A model generated the notes under the pieces. That model saw nothing but the letters and a program-made list of their open reading frames with translations. It made no database searches and was not told the origin of the DNA. Below are positions 29,496 to 38,164 of a DNA stretch of 59,718 bases, one piece after another. Source of the DNA: Erysipelotrichaceae bacterium (GTDB lineage: Bacteria > Bacillota_I > Bacilli_A > Erysipelotrichales > Coprobacillaceae); NCBI GenBank assembly GCA_021201655.1, contig JAJQEL010000088.1, positions 1 to 59,718 on the forward strand. Reading direction: 5' to 3'. The translations under genes were made by a program, and so were the position numbers. Numbering within the stretch: position 1 is the stretch's first letter; every line of letters begins with the position of its first letter.

Positions 29496-29945
29496 ATGAA
29501 AACATTAATTGCCTATTTTTCTGTCTCTGGTACAACCAAAAATGCTGCCCAAAGAATTCAGAAACTAGTAGATGCTGATCTATTTAGCATTGAAGGAAAT
29601 AAGAATTATGGTAACTATTTTAAAGCTATTGCGATAGGTGGTAAAGAAATTGCTACAAAAGAAGAACCCATACTAACAAGCCATATTGATCATTTTGAGG
29701 ATTATGATTGTATTTTATTAGGTTATCCTATCTGGTATGGTAATTGTCCAAGAATCATACGTACATTTCTCAATGAATATGATTTTAGTGGTAAGGATAT
29801 TTATATCTTTTGTACAAGCGGTTCTTCAGGACCATATAAATCATTACAAACAATCAAGGATATGTGTCCAAATGCTCATGTCCATTCCGCTATTCGTATT
29901 GATAAGCAAAATGATAATGAAATAAAAATGTGGCTTAACCAGTAA
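29496..29945 (+). CDS. Flavodoxin-type protein
   Basis: The start is set at MKTLIAYFSVSGTTK (29496), nine bases after GGAGG; the ATG at 29487 is too close to that site. The 149-aa product has the FMN phosphate loop SVSGTTKNAA, the GYPIWYGNCP loop and CTSGSSGPYKS, as in the flavodoxin_4 type found in gut Firmicutes. It is a probable FMN-binding electron carrier or small reductase. It ends in its own terminator at 29945-29968. It differs clearly from the flavodoxin at 8597 in sequence and base composition. Confidence 0.85.
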   Translation: MKTLIAYFSVSGTTKNAAQRIQKLVDADLFSIEGNKNYGNYFKAIAIGGKEIATKEEPILTSHIDHFEDYDCILLGYPIWYGNCPRIIRTFLNEYDFSGKDIYIFCTSGSSGPYKSLQTIKDMCPNAHVHSAIRIDKQNDNEIKMWLNQ

Positions 29946-29968
29946 GAACTTCTGATGAAGTTCTTTTT
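29945..29968 (+). terminator. Intrinsic terminator after the flavodoxin
   Basis: AGAACTTC (29945-29952) pairs with GAAGTTCT (29957-29964) across a TGAT loop, followed by TTTT. The stem overlaps the stop codon. Confidence 0.8.
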
Positions 29969-29976
29969 ATTGGAAC

Positions 29977-30515
29977 AATAAAAACCCCTAGCTTGGCTAG
30001 GGGTTACTACAAGCTTTCAGCGTAGTGATAATGCTACTATTGAAATACTCCTTCGAAAAATAATTATAATGCGGTTACCAAGTGCATTATAATTATTAGA
30101 AGGAGTATGGTCATATGAATGAGTAATATTCAGATGACTTACAAAGTTTATCACATACTAAATGGTGTTGTAAATACCATGTTGTATTTGAACCAAAGTA
30201 TAGACATAAGGCATTTTATGATTCAAGAAGAGTAGAAATAGGTGTGATTTTGAGACAATTATGTTGACACCGTAGGTAAAAATACAAAGAAGATTCAACA
30301 GTATATCCAAAATCAACTGAAAGAAGATCAACAATTCGAGCAACTTAGTTTTGACGACGACCCTTTTAAGGGGCGCTGATGTAAGAGACCCTTGAGGGTC
30401 GAAAAGTGCATGCGGTAGCCGCACGGCTGATGTAATGTCTTTAGACATGGCTTTGGGAGCAGGGCTATGCCCGCACATGCAAAACCACCAGCTAGGCTGG
30501 TGGATTTTTATTCTA
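29977..30515 (+). mobile_element. Internally deleted IS200/IS605-type element
   Basis: The left end has the hairpin AACCCCTAGC / GCTAGGGGTT (29983-30005) and a second palindrome TAATTATAATGC / GCATTATAATTA (30061-30095) before the transposase start. The right end has CCACCAGC / GCTGGTGG (30485-30503) followed by an AT tract. Between them lies a transposase remnant (30115-30379) and about 100 bases of G+C-rich, hairpin-rich sequence. No terminal inverted repeats or target duplication are seen, as expected for this family. It cannot move by itself but could be mobilised in trans. Confidence 0.75.
30115..30379 (+). pseudogene. TnpA transposase (Y1_Tnp) remnant
   Basis: The reading is MNE, stop, YSDDLQSLSHTKWCCKYHVVF EPKYRHKAFYDSR, then VEIGVILRQLC and a stop. 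Immediately after, in another frame, comes YVDTVGKNTKKIQQYIQNQL and QLSFDDDPFKGR. These are the start and the end of an IS200 TnpA of about 150 residues. The middle, about 60-70 codons with the HUH histidines, is deleted. The junction falls in a TATGT/ATGTTG microhomology. Confidence 0.8.
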
Positions 30516-30529
30516 AATCAACAGATTTA

Positions 30530-30558
30530 TTGCATCTAGAAAATGAATGTGTTATGAT
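30530..30558 (+). promoter_or_regulatory. Promoter of the 74-aa gene
   Basis: TTGCAT (30530-30535), a 17-base spacer and TATGAT (30553-30558) lie 20 bases ahead of the start codon, so the leader would be very short. Confidence 0.55.
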
Positions 30559-30577
30559 ATAAAAGGTAGGTGAGAAG

Positions 30578-30802
30578 ATGAATAAAGAAATCGTGGAAAT
30601 GCTTTTTGATTCATGGTGTGAAAATAATGGACAATCTGAAGAAGCCAATAAAGCTTTAGCAGATATTTATAATTACTGTCAGGATAATCAAATACCATGG
30701 AACACATTAGAAAATCTCATTATTGAATATGCTGCTGCATTGCAGCATCAAGCATTTAGTGAAGGTGCACAAATAGGCTTTAAAAGTGCTCAAGCTGATT
30801 AA
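30578..30802 (+). CDS. Small conserved-looking helical protein
   Basis: This acidic 74-aa protein (MNKEIVEMLFDSWCENNGQS...) appears all helical, with a Trp-Cys pair at residues 13-14 and a C-terminal QHQAFSEGAQIGFKSAQAD. The tail recalls the short cytosolic proteins (DUF6809-like) common in Clostridia and Erysipelotrichia; that likeness is from memory and uncertain. It has its own promoter, an AGGTGAGAAG site and a terminator overlapping its stop codon, so it forms a single-gene unit. Its function is unknown. Confidence 0.7.
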   Translation: MNKEIVEMLFDSWCENNGQSEEANKALADIYNYCQDNQIPWNTLENLIIEYAAALQHQAFSEGAQIGFKSAQAD

Positions 30803-30818
30803 TATCAGCTTTTTTATT
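30792..30818 (+). terminator. Terminator overlapping the stop codon of the 74-aa gene
   Basis: AAGCTGAT (30792-30799) pairs with ATCAGCTT (30804-30811), followed by TTTTTATTTT. The TAA stop lies in the loop. Confidence 0.8.
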
Positions 30819-30881
30819 TTCTCATGATTTATTGACACCCATTTATAAATTATTTATAATTTTCTTTAAAGGAGTTGGCTT

Positions 30882-32186
30882 ATGGGAACATTAAAATTTT
30901 CATTGCATATGTTAAGAGTAGAGTATAAAAAAAGTCTCGTTTATACCATTACTTTGATGCTAACAATTGCAGTGACTTATATCTTTTTTAACATTATTGA
31001 TAATCCTTATTTGATGGAAGACACCCAAATGTTACAATCCAATGTTCTTACTGGTGCGATACCATTTTCTACAACATTAGCTTTTGTAATCATTTGTTTT
31101 TGTGCCTTTATGATATTATTTGCGAATAATTTCTATATCTCCAGAAAAACCAAGGAAATTGCTATTATGACCATGTCTGGCGCAAGCTTTCTTAAAATAA
31201 CAGCTTATTTATTTTATCAAAACCTTGTTATGACAATCATTGCTATGCCTTTAGGTATTCTCATTGGTATCGGATGTTCAATAGGAGTTAATAGCATTAT
31301 TTATCAATACTTAAACGAAACAGCTTCTATCTTTTATATCCCTTTAGAAGCAGTTAGCAGTACGGTTATTACCATAGTTGTTATTATTGCTGCCCAATTA
31401 TTAAATGCTTCTGGTTATGTTTATCGTAAAGATATTGCTTACTTACTATCTAGTGAAACAAGACCAAGATCTGAAGATGTTAGACTCATACGTATGTCTT
31501 CACATATCTATTGGATTGTTTATCTAGTTGCTTTTATTTTATTGTTAGTGACACCATATGATATGATGAATGGTATTGTTTATAGTTGTTTAGGCGTTTT
31601 TTGTATTAATGGTATGATTAAATATTGTTTTCCAATATGGCTTAAAAAAATCAAAGAAAAGATATTATTAGGCAATAAAATATGGCTCATATCTTTATCT
31701 AATTTATATTATTCATTAAAAAGTGCTGTAACTTTAATAGCTATTTATGGTATATCATCATGTGCTTTATCAATGATTATGATTCTAGAACAGAATAGTC
31801 CTAGAGAAATGGTCACTTCTAGTATTGGTTTTATAGTTGCTATAGTATTAATTCTTACCAGTATTATTTATAAATACTCTATGGAAGCACAAACGCGAAG
31901 AATGTTTTATTATAATTTATATAAATTAGGATATACCTATAAACAATTAATATCCATTATTAAACGAGAAGTCATATCATTCTATTTTGTAATTATTATA
32001 TTACCATTTCTATTTATAGGTACTTCATTAATATTAGCCTATATACATAATTATGTATCTATATCATTTTTATTACTTATTATTTTATCCCAATGGATAT
32101 CAGCTATCATAGCTGCTATTTTCACTTATATATCTTATAAAAACTCTGTCTTAAAAGTCTTAAAGGAAGGTGTCCATTATGAGTAA
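30882..32186 (+). CDS. ABC transporter permease, FtsX-like
   Basis: This 434-aa permease has an N-terminal transmembrane helix after LRVEYKKSLVYTI. An early three-helix FtsX-like block contains NNFYISRKTKEIAIMTMSGAS, the coupling segment typical of this family. A second block of helices fills the C-terminal half, with a coupling-like MEAQTRRMFYYNLYKLGYTY. It is shorter than BceB permeases and lacks their large extracellular domain. Its last codons overlap the ATPase gene (ATGAGTAA), so the two proteins are made together. Likely work is export of, or resistance to, a lipid or peptide; the substrate cannot be told, and no two-component system is adjacent. Confidence 0.8.
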   Translation: MGTLKFSLHMLRVEYKKSLVYTITLMLTIAVTYIFFNIIDNPYLMEDTQMLQSNVLTGAIPFSTTLAFVIICFCAFMILFANNFYISRKTKEIAIMTMSGASFLKITAYLFYQNLVMTIIAMPLGILIGIGCSIGVNSIIYQYLNETASIFYIPLEAVSSTVITIVVIIAAQLLNASGYVYRKDIAYLLSSETRPRSEDVRLIRMSSHIYWIVYLVAFILLLVTPYDMMNGIVYSCLGVFCINGMIKYCFPIWLKKIKEKILLGNKIWLISLSNLYYSLKSAVTLIAIYGISSCALSMIMILEQNSPREMVTSSIGFIVAIVLILTSIIYKYSMEAQTRRMFYYNLYKLGYTYKQLISIIKREVISFYFVIIILPFLFIGTSLILAYIHNYVSISFLLLIILSQWISAIIAAIFTYISYKNSVLKVLKEGVHYE

Positions 32187-32949
32187 AGAAATATTAAATG
32201 CTGATCATGTTACTAAAATCTATGGTGTTGGTACTAAAAATCCTGTCACCGCTTTAAGTGATGTATCCTTAAAAATGTATGAAGGTGATTTTATCTGTGT
32301 CATGGGACCTTCTGGTTCAGGAAAATCTACTTTTATTAATAATTTATCCACTATTGATGTACCAACAAAAGGACATGTTTATATCAATGGTAAAGAAGTG
32401 AGAAAAATGGGTGAAAACGAAGTAGGGAAATTCCGTTATGAAAACCTTGGTTTCATTTTTCAGGAGTTCAATTTATTAGATTCACTCACCATGTTTGAAA
32501 ATATTGCTGTACCTTTAACCCTGGCTAGTAAATCTATTGATGAAATCACGCAAAGAGTGAAAGACATTGCGAAAAAATTAGAATTAGTCCATTTATTAGA
32601 TAAATATCCAGGAGAATGTTCTGGAGGCCAAAGGCAGCGTGCGGCGATAGCACGTGCTTTAGTTACGAATCCAAAGCTTATTGTAGCGGATGAACCAACG
32701 GGAAACTTAGATAGTAAGAATTCTCATGATTTATTATCTTTATTTAAAGATCTTAATGAAAAAGATGGGGTATCTATTTTAATGGTTACCCATGATTCGA
32801 TGATTGCTTCTTATTCCCAGAAATTATTATATATTAAAGATGGGGAAATTGAAGAAACAATCGAAAGAGGAGATTTATCACAAGTAGATTATTTCCATAA
32901 AATTGTCGATGCCAATGCAGCAGAATCACAAAAATTATTTATTGATTAA
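32179..32949 (+). CDS. ABC transporter ATP-binding protein (MacB/BceA type)
   Basis: The start is set at MSKEILNADHVTKIYG (32179), behind AAGGAAGG, giving 256 aa. Walker A is GPSGSGKS, the Q-loop is IFQEFNLLD, the signature is CSGGQRQR, Walker B is LIVADEPTG, and the H-loop is in MVTHD. This matches LolD/MacB/BceA-type ATPases that serve FtsX permeases. A C-terminal extension of about 25 residues (DYFHKIVDANAAESQ) goes beyond the core domain. It is co-translated with the permease just upstream. The permease-first order is less usual than ATPase-first. Confidence 0.9.
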   Translation: MSKEILNADHVTKIYGVGTKNPVTALSDVSLKMYEGDFICVMGPSGSGKSTFINNLSTIDVPTKGHVYINGKEVRKMGENEVGKFRYENLGFIFQEFNLLDSLTMFENIAVPLTLASKSIDEITQRVKDIAKKLELVHLLDKYPGECSGGQRQRAAIARALVTNPKLIVADEPTGNLDSKNSHDLLSLFKDLNEKDGVSILMVTHDSMIASYSQKLLYIKDGEIEETIERGDLSQVDYFHKIVDANAAESQKLFID

Positions 32950-32988
32950 AATATTTGTTTGATTCTACTCAATAGGTGTATAATCTTA

Positions 32989-33017
32989 TTGACAATTCTT
33001 TGATATTTTCACATAAT
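32989..33017 (+). promoter_or_regulatory. Promoter of the HtrA-like protease
   Basis: TTGACA (32989-32994), 17 bases, then CATAAT (33012-33017). A second possible promoter, TTGTTT / 18 bases / TATAAT, lies just upstream (about 32954-32983). Confidence 0.6.
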
Positions 33018-33083
33018 TAAAAAGTATTATTTTGGTAATTATAGTCTATGATGAAATTATAAAAAGTGGAAAGGATGATTAAA

Positions 33084-34250
33084 ATGGATAAAAATAATCA
33101 AAATTATTATGACGATGATTTTTTAGAACCACCTATAAGGCAAAAGAAACCAAAAAAGAGATTTCATATAAGTTTATTTAAAGTAGTTGTCATCATTTTA
33201 TTAGTTATATCGCTAGCTTGTAATGGTGTCTTAATGTATATGGTATTTTTTAATACCACATCAACTTCAAGCTCTTCTAGTGCTACTGTAGCACAAGTCA
33301 ATTATGATGTCACAAGTGATTTAACGGCAGTTGTGGCTCAAGCTCAGGAATCAACTGTTGGGGTATTAACATATGAAAATGATACTTCTTCAGGTAGTGG
33401 TAGTGGTGTTATTTATAAAGTAGATGGTTCGACTGTTTATGTGATTACGAATCATCATGTTATTGAAGATGCTACAAAGATTGAAGTGGTTTATTCTAAT
33501 GGTGAATATATTACTGCTGAACTTGTAGGTAGTGATGAATATGGTGATATTGCGGTATTAAAGATGACAGTTGACTTTACTGTAACAGCTTTTGATATTG
33601 GTGATTCTTCATTGTTAGAAGCTGGGGAAACTGTTTTAGCTATTGGTAGCCCACTTGGCATTGAATATGCTGGCACCGTTACGCAAGGTATTGTATCTTC
33701 ACCATTACGTACTATTTCTGTTGATTTAAATAGTGATGGTAGTGAAGACTGGGATATGAACGTTATCCAGACTGATGCCGCTATTAATCCTGGCAACTCT
33801 GGTGGTGCCTTAATTAATGCTGCTGGTGAATTGGTTGGTATTACATCTATGAAGTATTCATCTGAAGATGTTGAAGGTATGGGTTTTGCTTTACCAATTA
33901 ATGATGTTGTTGAATTAGCAGATGAAATTATGGAAACTGGCTCAGTTTCAAGACCAGTTTTAGGTATTAGTGGTATTTCATTATCAGATTATTCTTCATA
34001 TGAATTATATATGTATCGTATTACAACTGATGTTAGTCAAGGTATCTACATTGCTTCAGTCCAAAGTGGCTCAGCTGCTGAAAATGCCGGACTTCAATCT
34101 GGTGATGTTATTACAGCTTTTGATGGTACCGAAATTACTTCATATAAAGATTTCTTAACAATGCTTTATGCGAAAGATCCAGGAGACCAAATTACTCTTA
34201 CGATTAATCGTAATGGTAATTCGATGAATGTCAGTGTTACTTTAGGATAG
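33084..34250 (+). CDS. HtrA/DegP-type serine protease with PDZ domain
   Basis: The start is set at MDKNNQNYYDDDF (33084), eight bases after AAAGGA, giving 388 aa. A basic cytoplasmic tail leads to one transmembrane helix (about 34-56), a Ser/Thr linker, the trypsin-like domain and one PDZ domain (about 300-385). The triad is H125 (TNHHVI), D155 (GDIAVL) and S239 (GNSGG). This is the layout of membrane-anchored Firmicute HtrA, which degrades misfolded or secreted proteins at the cell surface. It is a single-gene unit with its own promoter and terminator. Confidence 0.93.
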   Translation: MDKNNQNYYDDDFLEPPIRQKKPKKRFHISLFKVVVIILLVISLACNGVLMYMVFFNTTSTSSSSSATVAQVNYDVTSDLTAVVAQAQESTVGVLTYENDTSSGSGSGVIYKVDGSTVYVITNHHVIEDATKIEVVYSNGEYITAELVGSDEYGDIAVLKMTVDFTVTAFDIGDSSLLEAGETVLAIGSPLGIEYAGTVTQGIVSSPLRTISVDLNSDGSEDWDMNVIQTDAAINPGNSGGALINAAGELVGITSMKYSSEDVEGMGFALPINDVVELADEIMETGSVSRPVLGISGISLSDYSSYELYMYRITTDVSQGIYIASVQSGSAAENAGLQSGDVITAFDGTEITSYKDFLTMLYAKDPGDQITLTINRNGNSMNVSVTLG

Positions 34251-34252
34251 AT

Positions 34253-34280
34253 GCTAGCAGTTGAAACTGCTAGCTTTTTT
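34253..34280 (+). terminator. Intrinsic terminator after the protease gene
   Basis: GCTAGCAGTT (34253-34262) and AACTGCTAGC (34265-34274) form a perfect stem with a two-base loop, followed by six T. Confidence 0.85.
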
Positions 34281-34338
34281 ATATTAAACTATGGAAACTT
34301 ATATTTTTATGGTATAATACGATAAAGGATGTGAGAAC

Positions 34339-35925
34339 ATGGGAACATATTTAAATCCAGATAATATTGAATTTTCTGATACGCTCGATAATGTATTATA
34401 TGTTGATAAATCACTATTAATAAACCATATGAACACACGAATTCAATTTAAACGAAAGTTTATATGTGTTGCTAGACCGAGAAGATTTGGAAAAACAACA
34501 GATGCAAGTATGTTGGTTGCTTATTATTCTAAGGGATGCGATTCAAAAAAATTGTTTGCTGATTTGAAAATATCAAAAGATAGTCAATATCCAATGCATC
34601 TTAATAAACATAATATTATTTTCATTGATATTATGGAGTTTTATTCTTGCTTTAATGACATTAAAGAAATGATTGCTTATATTACAAAAATATTAATGAT
34701 GGAAATAAAACAGGAGTTTTCTTATGTTTCATTTTATGACGAGAATAATTTAAGTTTGTCTTTGCGTAATGTATATAGCCAAACAAAAGAAAGATTTATA
34801 TTTATAGTCGATGAATGGGACTGTGTATTAAGAGATAACGATGCTACAGAAGAGAAAAAGAAAGAATTCCTTCTATTCCTACGTACCCTTTTTAAAACTC
34901 AACCATATGTAGAATTGGTTTATATGACAGGAATATTACCTATAAAAAAATATGGTGATGAGAGTGCCCTTAATATGTTTGATGAAGTTTCTATGTTAGA
35001 TCCGCTTGGTTTAGAGTCATTTATGGGATTCACAGAAGATGAAGTTAAAGATTTATGTAAAAACAATCATGTGGATTTTAAAGAAATGCAATTATGGTAT
35101 GATGGCTATCATTTTAAAAATGGTGTTTCTATTTATAGTCCTAGATCGATTATACAAGCTTTGATTTATAAAGAATGTAAAAGCTATTGGACAAATACGG
35201 GTACATTTGGAACTTTAAAAGATTATATTAGAGAAAATAGAGATGGTTTAAAAGATGATATTATTGAATTATTAGCTGGTAAAAGCTTAACAGTGAATAC
35301 CAAAACATTTCAAAATGATATGTCTAAATTTTCTTCTAAGGATGATGTTTTAACACTACTTATTCACTTAGGATATTTAGGATATGATAGTACAAGACAG
35401 GAAGTTAGTATCCCTAATAAAGAAGCTGTTGAGCCGTTTGTCCAAGCAGTCAGTCAATTGAATTGGGGACAACCTTCAATTGCTTTTAATAATTCCATGG
35501 ATTTATTAAAAGCAACATGGAATTTAGATGAAGATAAAGTCGCTCAATATATTGAAGAAGCTCATTTAGAAACATCTATTATCCAATATAATGACGAAAA
35601 TGCGCTAGCTTATACAATATATTTTGCTTATATTGCAGCCAATAATTATTATACAATTGAAAGACAGATGCCTACGGGTGAAGGTTTTGCTGACATAGCC
35701 TATATTCCTTATAATCCCACTTATCCAGCTATAATAGTAGAACTGAAATGGCAAGATAATCCTGATGCAGCTATTAATCAAATCATGAATCGAAAATACT
35801 ACTACGGATTAAAAAAATATAAGGATAATTTATTACTGGTTGGTATATCCTATAACAAAGATGCCCAAAGTGAGGATTATAAAAAACATTTTTGTAAGAT
35901 TATACAATATGATAAATCTCTGTAG
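34339..35925 (+). CDS. AAA-ATPase-like / PD-(D/E)XK nuclease family protein (copy 2)
   Basis: This 528-aa protein is built like the copy at 26873: YVDKSLLINHM, RPRRFGKT as P-loop, VDEWD as Walker B, MTGILPIKKYG, then a C-terminal nuclease region with GEGFADIAYIP and IIVELKWQD. The start follows AAAGGATGTGAGAAC. Its N-terminal third and the DSKKLF(A)DLKIS segment are much closer to copy 1 than to copy 3, so copies 1 and 2 form one subfamily. It is a single-gene unit in an otherwise core neighbourhood, closed by a 15-bp hairpin. Its role is unknown. Confidence 0.85.
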   Translation: MGTYLNPDNIEFSDTLDNVLYVDKSLLINHMNTRIQFKRKFICVARPRRFGKTTDASMLVAYYSKGCDSKKLFADLKISKDSQYPMHLNKHNIIFIDIMEFYSCFNDIKEMIAYITKILMMEIKQEFSYVSFYDENNLSLSLRNVYSQTKERFIFIVDEWDCVLRDNDATEEKKKEFLLFLRTLFKTQPYVELVYMTGILPIKKYGDESALNMFDEVSMLDPLGLESFMGFTEDEVKDLCKNNHVDFKEMQLWYDGYHFKNGVSIYSPRSIIQALIYKECKSYWTNTGTFGTLKDYIRENRDGLKDDIIELLAGKSLTVNTKTFQNDMSKFSSKDDVLTLLIHLGYLGYDSTRQEVSIPNKEAVEPFVQAVSQLNWGQPSIAFNNSMDLLKATWNLDEDKVAQYIEEAHLETSIIQYNDENALAYTIYFAYIAANNYYTIERQMPTGEGFADIAYIPYNPTYPAIIVELKWQDNPDAAINQIMNRKYYYGLKKYKDNLLLVGISYNKDAQSEDYKKHFCKIIQYDKSL

Positions 35926-35944
35926 AGAACTACAGAGATTTATC
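35911..35944 (+). terminator. 15-bp perfect hairpin at the end of copy 2
   Basis: GATAAATCTCTGTAG (35911-35925) pairs exactly with CTACAGAGATTTATC (35930-35944). The TAG stop is in the left arm. The following T tract is poor, so termination is likely but not certain. Confidence 0.55.
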
Positions 35945-36031
35945 ATTATATGCGATATATTCTAATATGACGAATCGCGAAAATGACTTTTCTTTTGAAT
36001 AAAAAAACTATATAATGTCCATGGTGATAAG

Positions 36032-36862
36032 ATGAAAAACGAAATTAAGAAACAATTATTATTATCAGTCATAGTCTTATGTGTCCTTATCGTGACTTTG
36101 TTTATCTGGTATGATAATTTTATATTTCATACCTATGTGAATACGAATACTTATCAATATTGTTTTAAAGGAGAAAATAGTGATTTCCAGATTAATGGTT
36201 ATGAATTTTATCAGGTAGATAATACTTTACAAACAGGTAATGCCAGAATATTAAGTTATCAAAGTGATTTATGGTTAGAAAATGATATTGTTGATATTAT
36301 CTTTTATGTGAATGATAGTATAAGTTATGAAGATACAGTAAATGTGTCTTATGATAATGAGGTTTTAAATACATCATTAAATGAATATGATGATATTGTT
36401 TCTACTTCAGAATTTGATAATCCTTATATCCATTTATCAATCATAAGAGATGATAAAAATATTTATGAAAATGATATAAATATGACTAGTCAGGAAATAA
36501 TTACTTTAACAGGCGCTAATAAAGATTATACTATTAATAATGTTTATACCACATCTTCATGGCTTAAAACAGGGGATTTCTCATGTAAAATAGATCATCT
36601 TGAAGAAACCTATCCGTATATGAGTATTGATTATATGATAGCTAATGAAGAGGTAGAACTCAATGAATATGAAAGATTTGCTTATATTTCAGGAGATACA
36701 CAAGATATCTTAAATAATAATGAGCATCAATGTGTTTATGATGATACAGGTAGTTTATTAGATAAAGATATTATTTGTGTTGTTACTTTAATGAAGAGTG
36801 AAGAGGATAATGATCCTTATACTTTTACAATAACATTAAAGGCGGTGGAAGCTTATGAATAA
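36032..36862 (+). CDS. Unknown membrane-anchored extracytoplasmic protein
   Basis: This 276-aa protein has an N-terminal hydrophobic segment (LLLSVIVLCVLIVTLFIWY) with no cleavage site or lipobox that I can see, followed by an acidic, Asn/Asp/Tyr-rich strand-dominated domain. I do not recognise the family. Only one membrane helix is seen, so most of the protein should lie outside the cell. Its stop overlaps the start of the next gene (36855) by eight bases, so the two are probably made together. Confidence 0.65.
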   Translation: MKNEIKKQLLLSVIVLCVLIVTLFIWYDNFIFHTYVNTNTYQYCFKGENSDFQINGYEFYQVDNTLQTGNARILSYQSDLWLENDIVDIIFYVNDSISYEDTVNVSYDNEVLNTSLNEYDDIVSTSEFDNPYIHLSIIRDDKNIYENDINMTSQEIITLTGANKDYTINNVYTTSSWLKTGDFSCKIDHLEETYPYMSIDYMIANEEVELNEYERFAYISGDTQDILNNNEHQCVYDDTGSLLDKDIICVVTLMKSEEDNDPYTFTITLKAVEAYE

Positions 36863-37244
36863 GAAAGATTGTATTCCTAATTATATACTAAGAAATGCTT
36901 TACTAACATTTATCGCTGCTTTTATCAGTTTTATGATATCTATTATGTCTTTTTATCAATGTTCTATTGTGGAAAGTATACAACATATCTTTTTCATTGA
37001 TATTTATACAACTTTATATTTTTTACTTATATGGTTATTGAATTATATGATTTTTGAAATATCTAAGATTATCTATGATGAATATCGTCAAATACTCAGT
37101 TATAAACCTATTATCCTATTCATACTTATGATTGTTATTATTTATATATTACCATTATTAGATTTATTTCAATATGATTTTATCATATTATGTCTATTCA
37201 TTATTTTAAGAATCATTAAAGAAATGTTAAAAAAGACCTATTAA
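36855..37244 (+). CDS. Unknown four-helix membrane protein
   Basis: This 129-aa protein has four hydrophobic segments: LLTFIAAFISFMISIMSF, FIDIYTTLYFLLIWLLNYMIF, IILFILMIVIIYILPLL and FIILCLFIILRII. A GGCGGTGGAAG site lies inside the end of the preceding gene. It is coupled to the extracytoplasmic protein upstream and may form a membrane complex with it. No family is recognised, and nothing indicates a transported substrate. Confidence 0.6.
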   Translation: MNKKDCIPNYILRNALLTFIAAFISFMISIMSFYQCSIVESIQHIFFIDIYTTLYFLLIWLLNYMIFEISKIIYDEYRQILSYKPIILFILMIVIIYILPLLDLFQYDFIILCLFIILRIIKEMLKKTY

Positions 37245-37249
37245 GGTCT
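37226..37249. terminator. Convergent terminator between the membrane gene and sspI
   Basis: AGACCT (37234-37239) pairs with AGGTCT (37244-37249). On the minus strand it is followed by TTTTTTAAC, so it mainly serves the sspI-like gene. Confidence 0.65.
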
Positions 37250-37439
37250 AAAGTAATGAAGCAAGATGCTCTAGCATTTGTTGTTTCGTATGAGCATCTA
37301 TTGTTTGATAATATTCTTCAAACAATACACCTAAACCAACTAGGATTGCTTCATCCTTTGAAGCAATACCTTCTTCAATGGTTTGCTGTAACTGCGATGA
37401 AGAATAGCCTGCTAAATTATTTTTCAAAAATTCACGCAT
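37248..37439 (-). CDS. sspI: Small acid-soluble spore protein, SspI family
   Basis: This 63-aa protein shares the SspI pattern: MREFLKNNLAGYSSSQLQQTIEEGI, then VGLGVLFEEYY (Bacillus SspI has GLGVLFE followed by an aromatic), and a helical tail. SspI is packed into the spore core. The gene lies beside an rRNA methyltransferase and pheST, as it does in Bacillus, which supports the call. It is transcribed divergently from the metallopeptidase gene at 37499 and is followed by its own terminator. Expression would be expected in the forespore. Confidence 0.8.
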   Translation of the reverse strand: MREFLKNNLAGYSSSQLQQTIEEGIASKDEAILVGLGVLFEEYYQTIDAHTKQQMLEHLASLL

Positions 37440-37498
37440 ATAATCATCCTTTCACTATTAATATGGATGAAATTGAAATTATTATTCAAGGAGTATTT

Positions 37499-38164
37499 AT
37501 GGAAAAGCACCAAATAGTCATAAAATCCAAAATTATTGAATATGAAATAGTTTATAAAAATATGAAAAACATTCGTATGAAAATTGACGAGGGAAAACTT
37601 AAAGTCAGTGCTCCTTATAACACACCTATCGCTTATATAGAAGAACTCATTTTAGATAATCAGAATAAATTATTAGCATCACTAGATCAATATAAACCTT
37701 ACTATCAATATACGCATAATGGCTTTGTTTACATATTTAATAAACGTTATACCATTATAGAAAGAGATATAGGAAAAAATCAATGCTCTTTACATGATGA
37801 TAAAATCTATGTTTATACAAATCATATGCAAACATGTATAGAAGCTTATCTAAAAGAAATATTAAAAGATTATATAACAAGCAAAATCATAAAATATTTA
37901 TCATATGATTATCAATTACCAATGCCACTTATCCAAATCAAAAAATATAAAGGACGCTGGGGTAGCTGTTACTATCGTCAAAATAAGGTATCATTTAATT
38001 TAGCTTTAGTACATTTATCAACAGATTTAATTGATTATGTAATCATTCATGAATTAACGCATTTTCTATATCCGAATCATTCTAAACAATTTTATCATGA
38101 AATAGAAAAACACATGCCTGACTATCAACAACGCATGCAAAGATTAAAGGAGGAGCATATATGA
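37499..38164 (+). CDS. YgjP-like zinc metallopeptidase (DUF45/WLM type)
   Basis: The start is set at MEKHQIVIKSKIIEYEI (37499), behind CAAGGAG; the longer frame would run through sspI. The 221-aa product ends with the family's features: KGRWGSCYYRQNKVSFN, then the zinc motif HELTH in VIIHELTHFLYPNHSK, and HSKQFYHEIEKHMPDY. YgjP-type proteins are SprT/WLM-related and of uncertain substrate; in some bacteria they sit near restriction or phosphatase genes. Its stop overlaps the start of the rRNA methyltransferase gene by four bases. Confidence 0.85.
   Translation: MEKHQIVIKSKIIEYEIVYKNMKNIRMKIDEGKLKVSAPYNTPIAYIEELILDNQNKLLASLDQYKPYYQYTHNGFVYIFNKRYTIIERDIGKNQCSLHDDKIYVYTNHMQTCIEAYLKEILKDYITSKIIKYLSYDYQLPMPLIQIKKYKGRWGSCYYRQNKVSFNLALVHLSTDLIDYVIIHELTHFLYPNHSKQFYHEIEKHMPDYQQRMQRLKEEHI

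Noticed and set aside
37256-37498. Longer start for the YgjP-like metallopeptidase
   Set aside because: The extension lies antisense to sspI, and a strong ribosome binding site supports the start at 37499.
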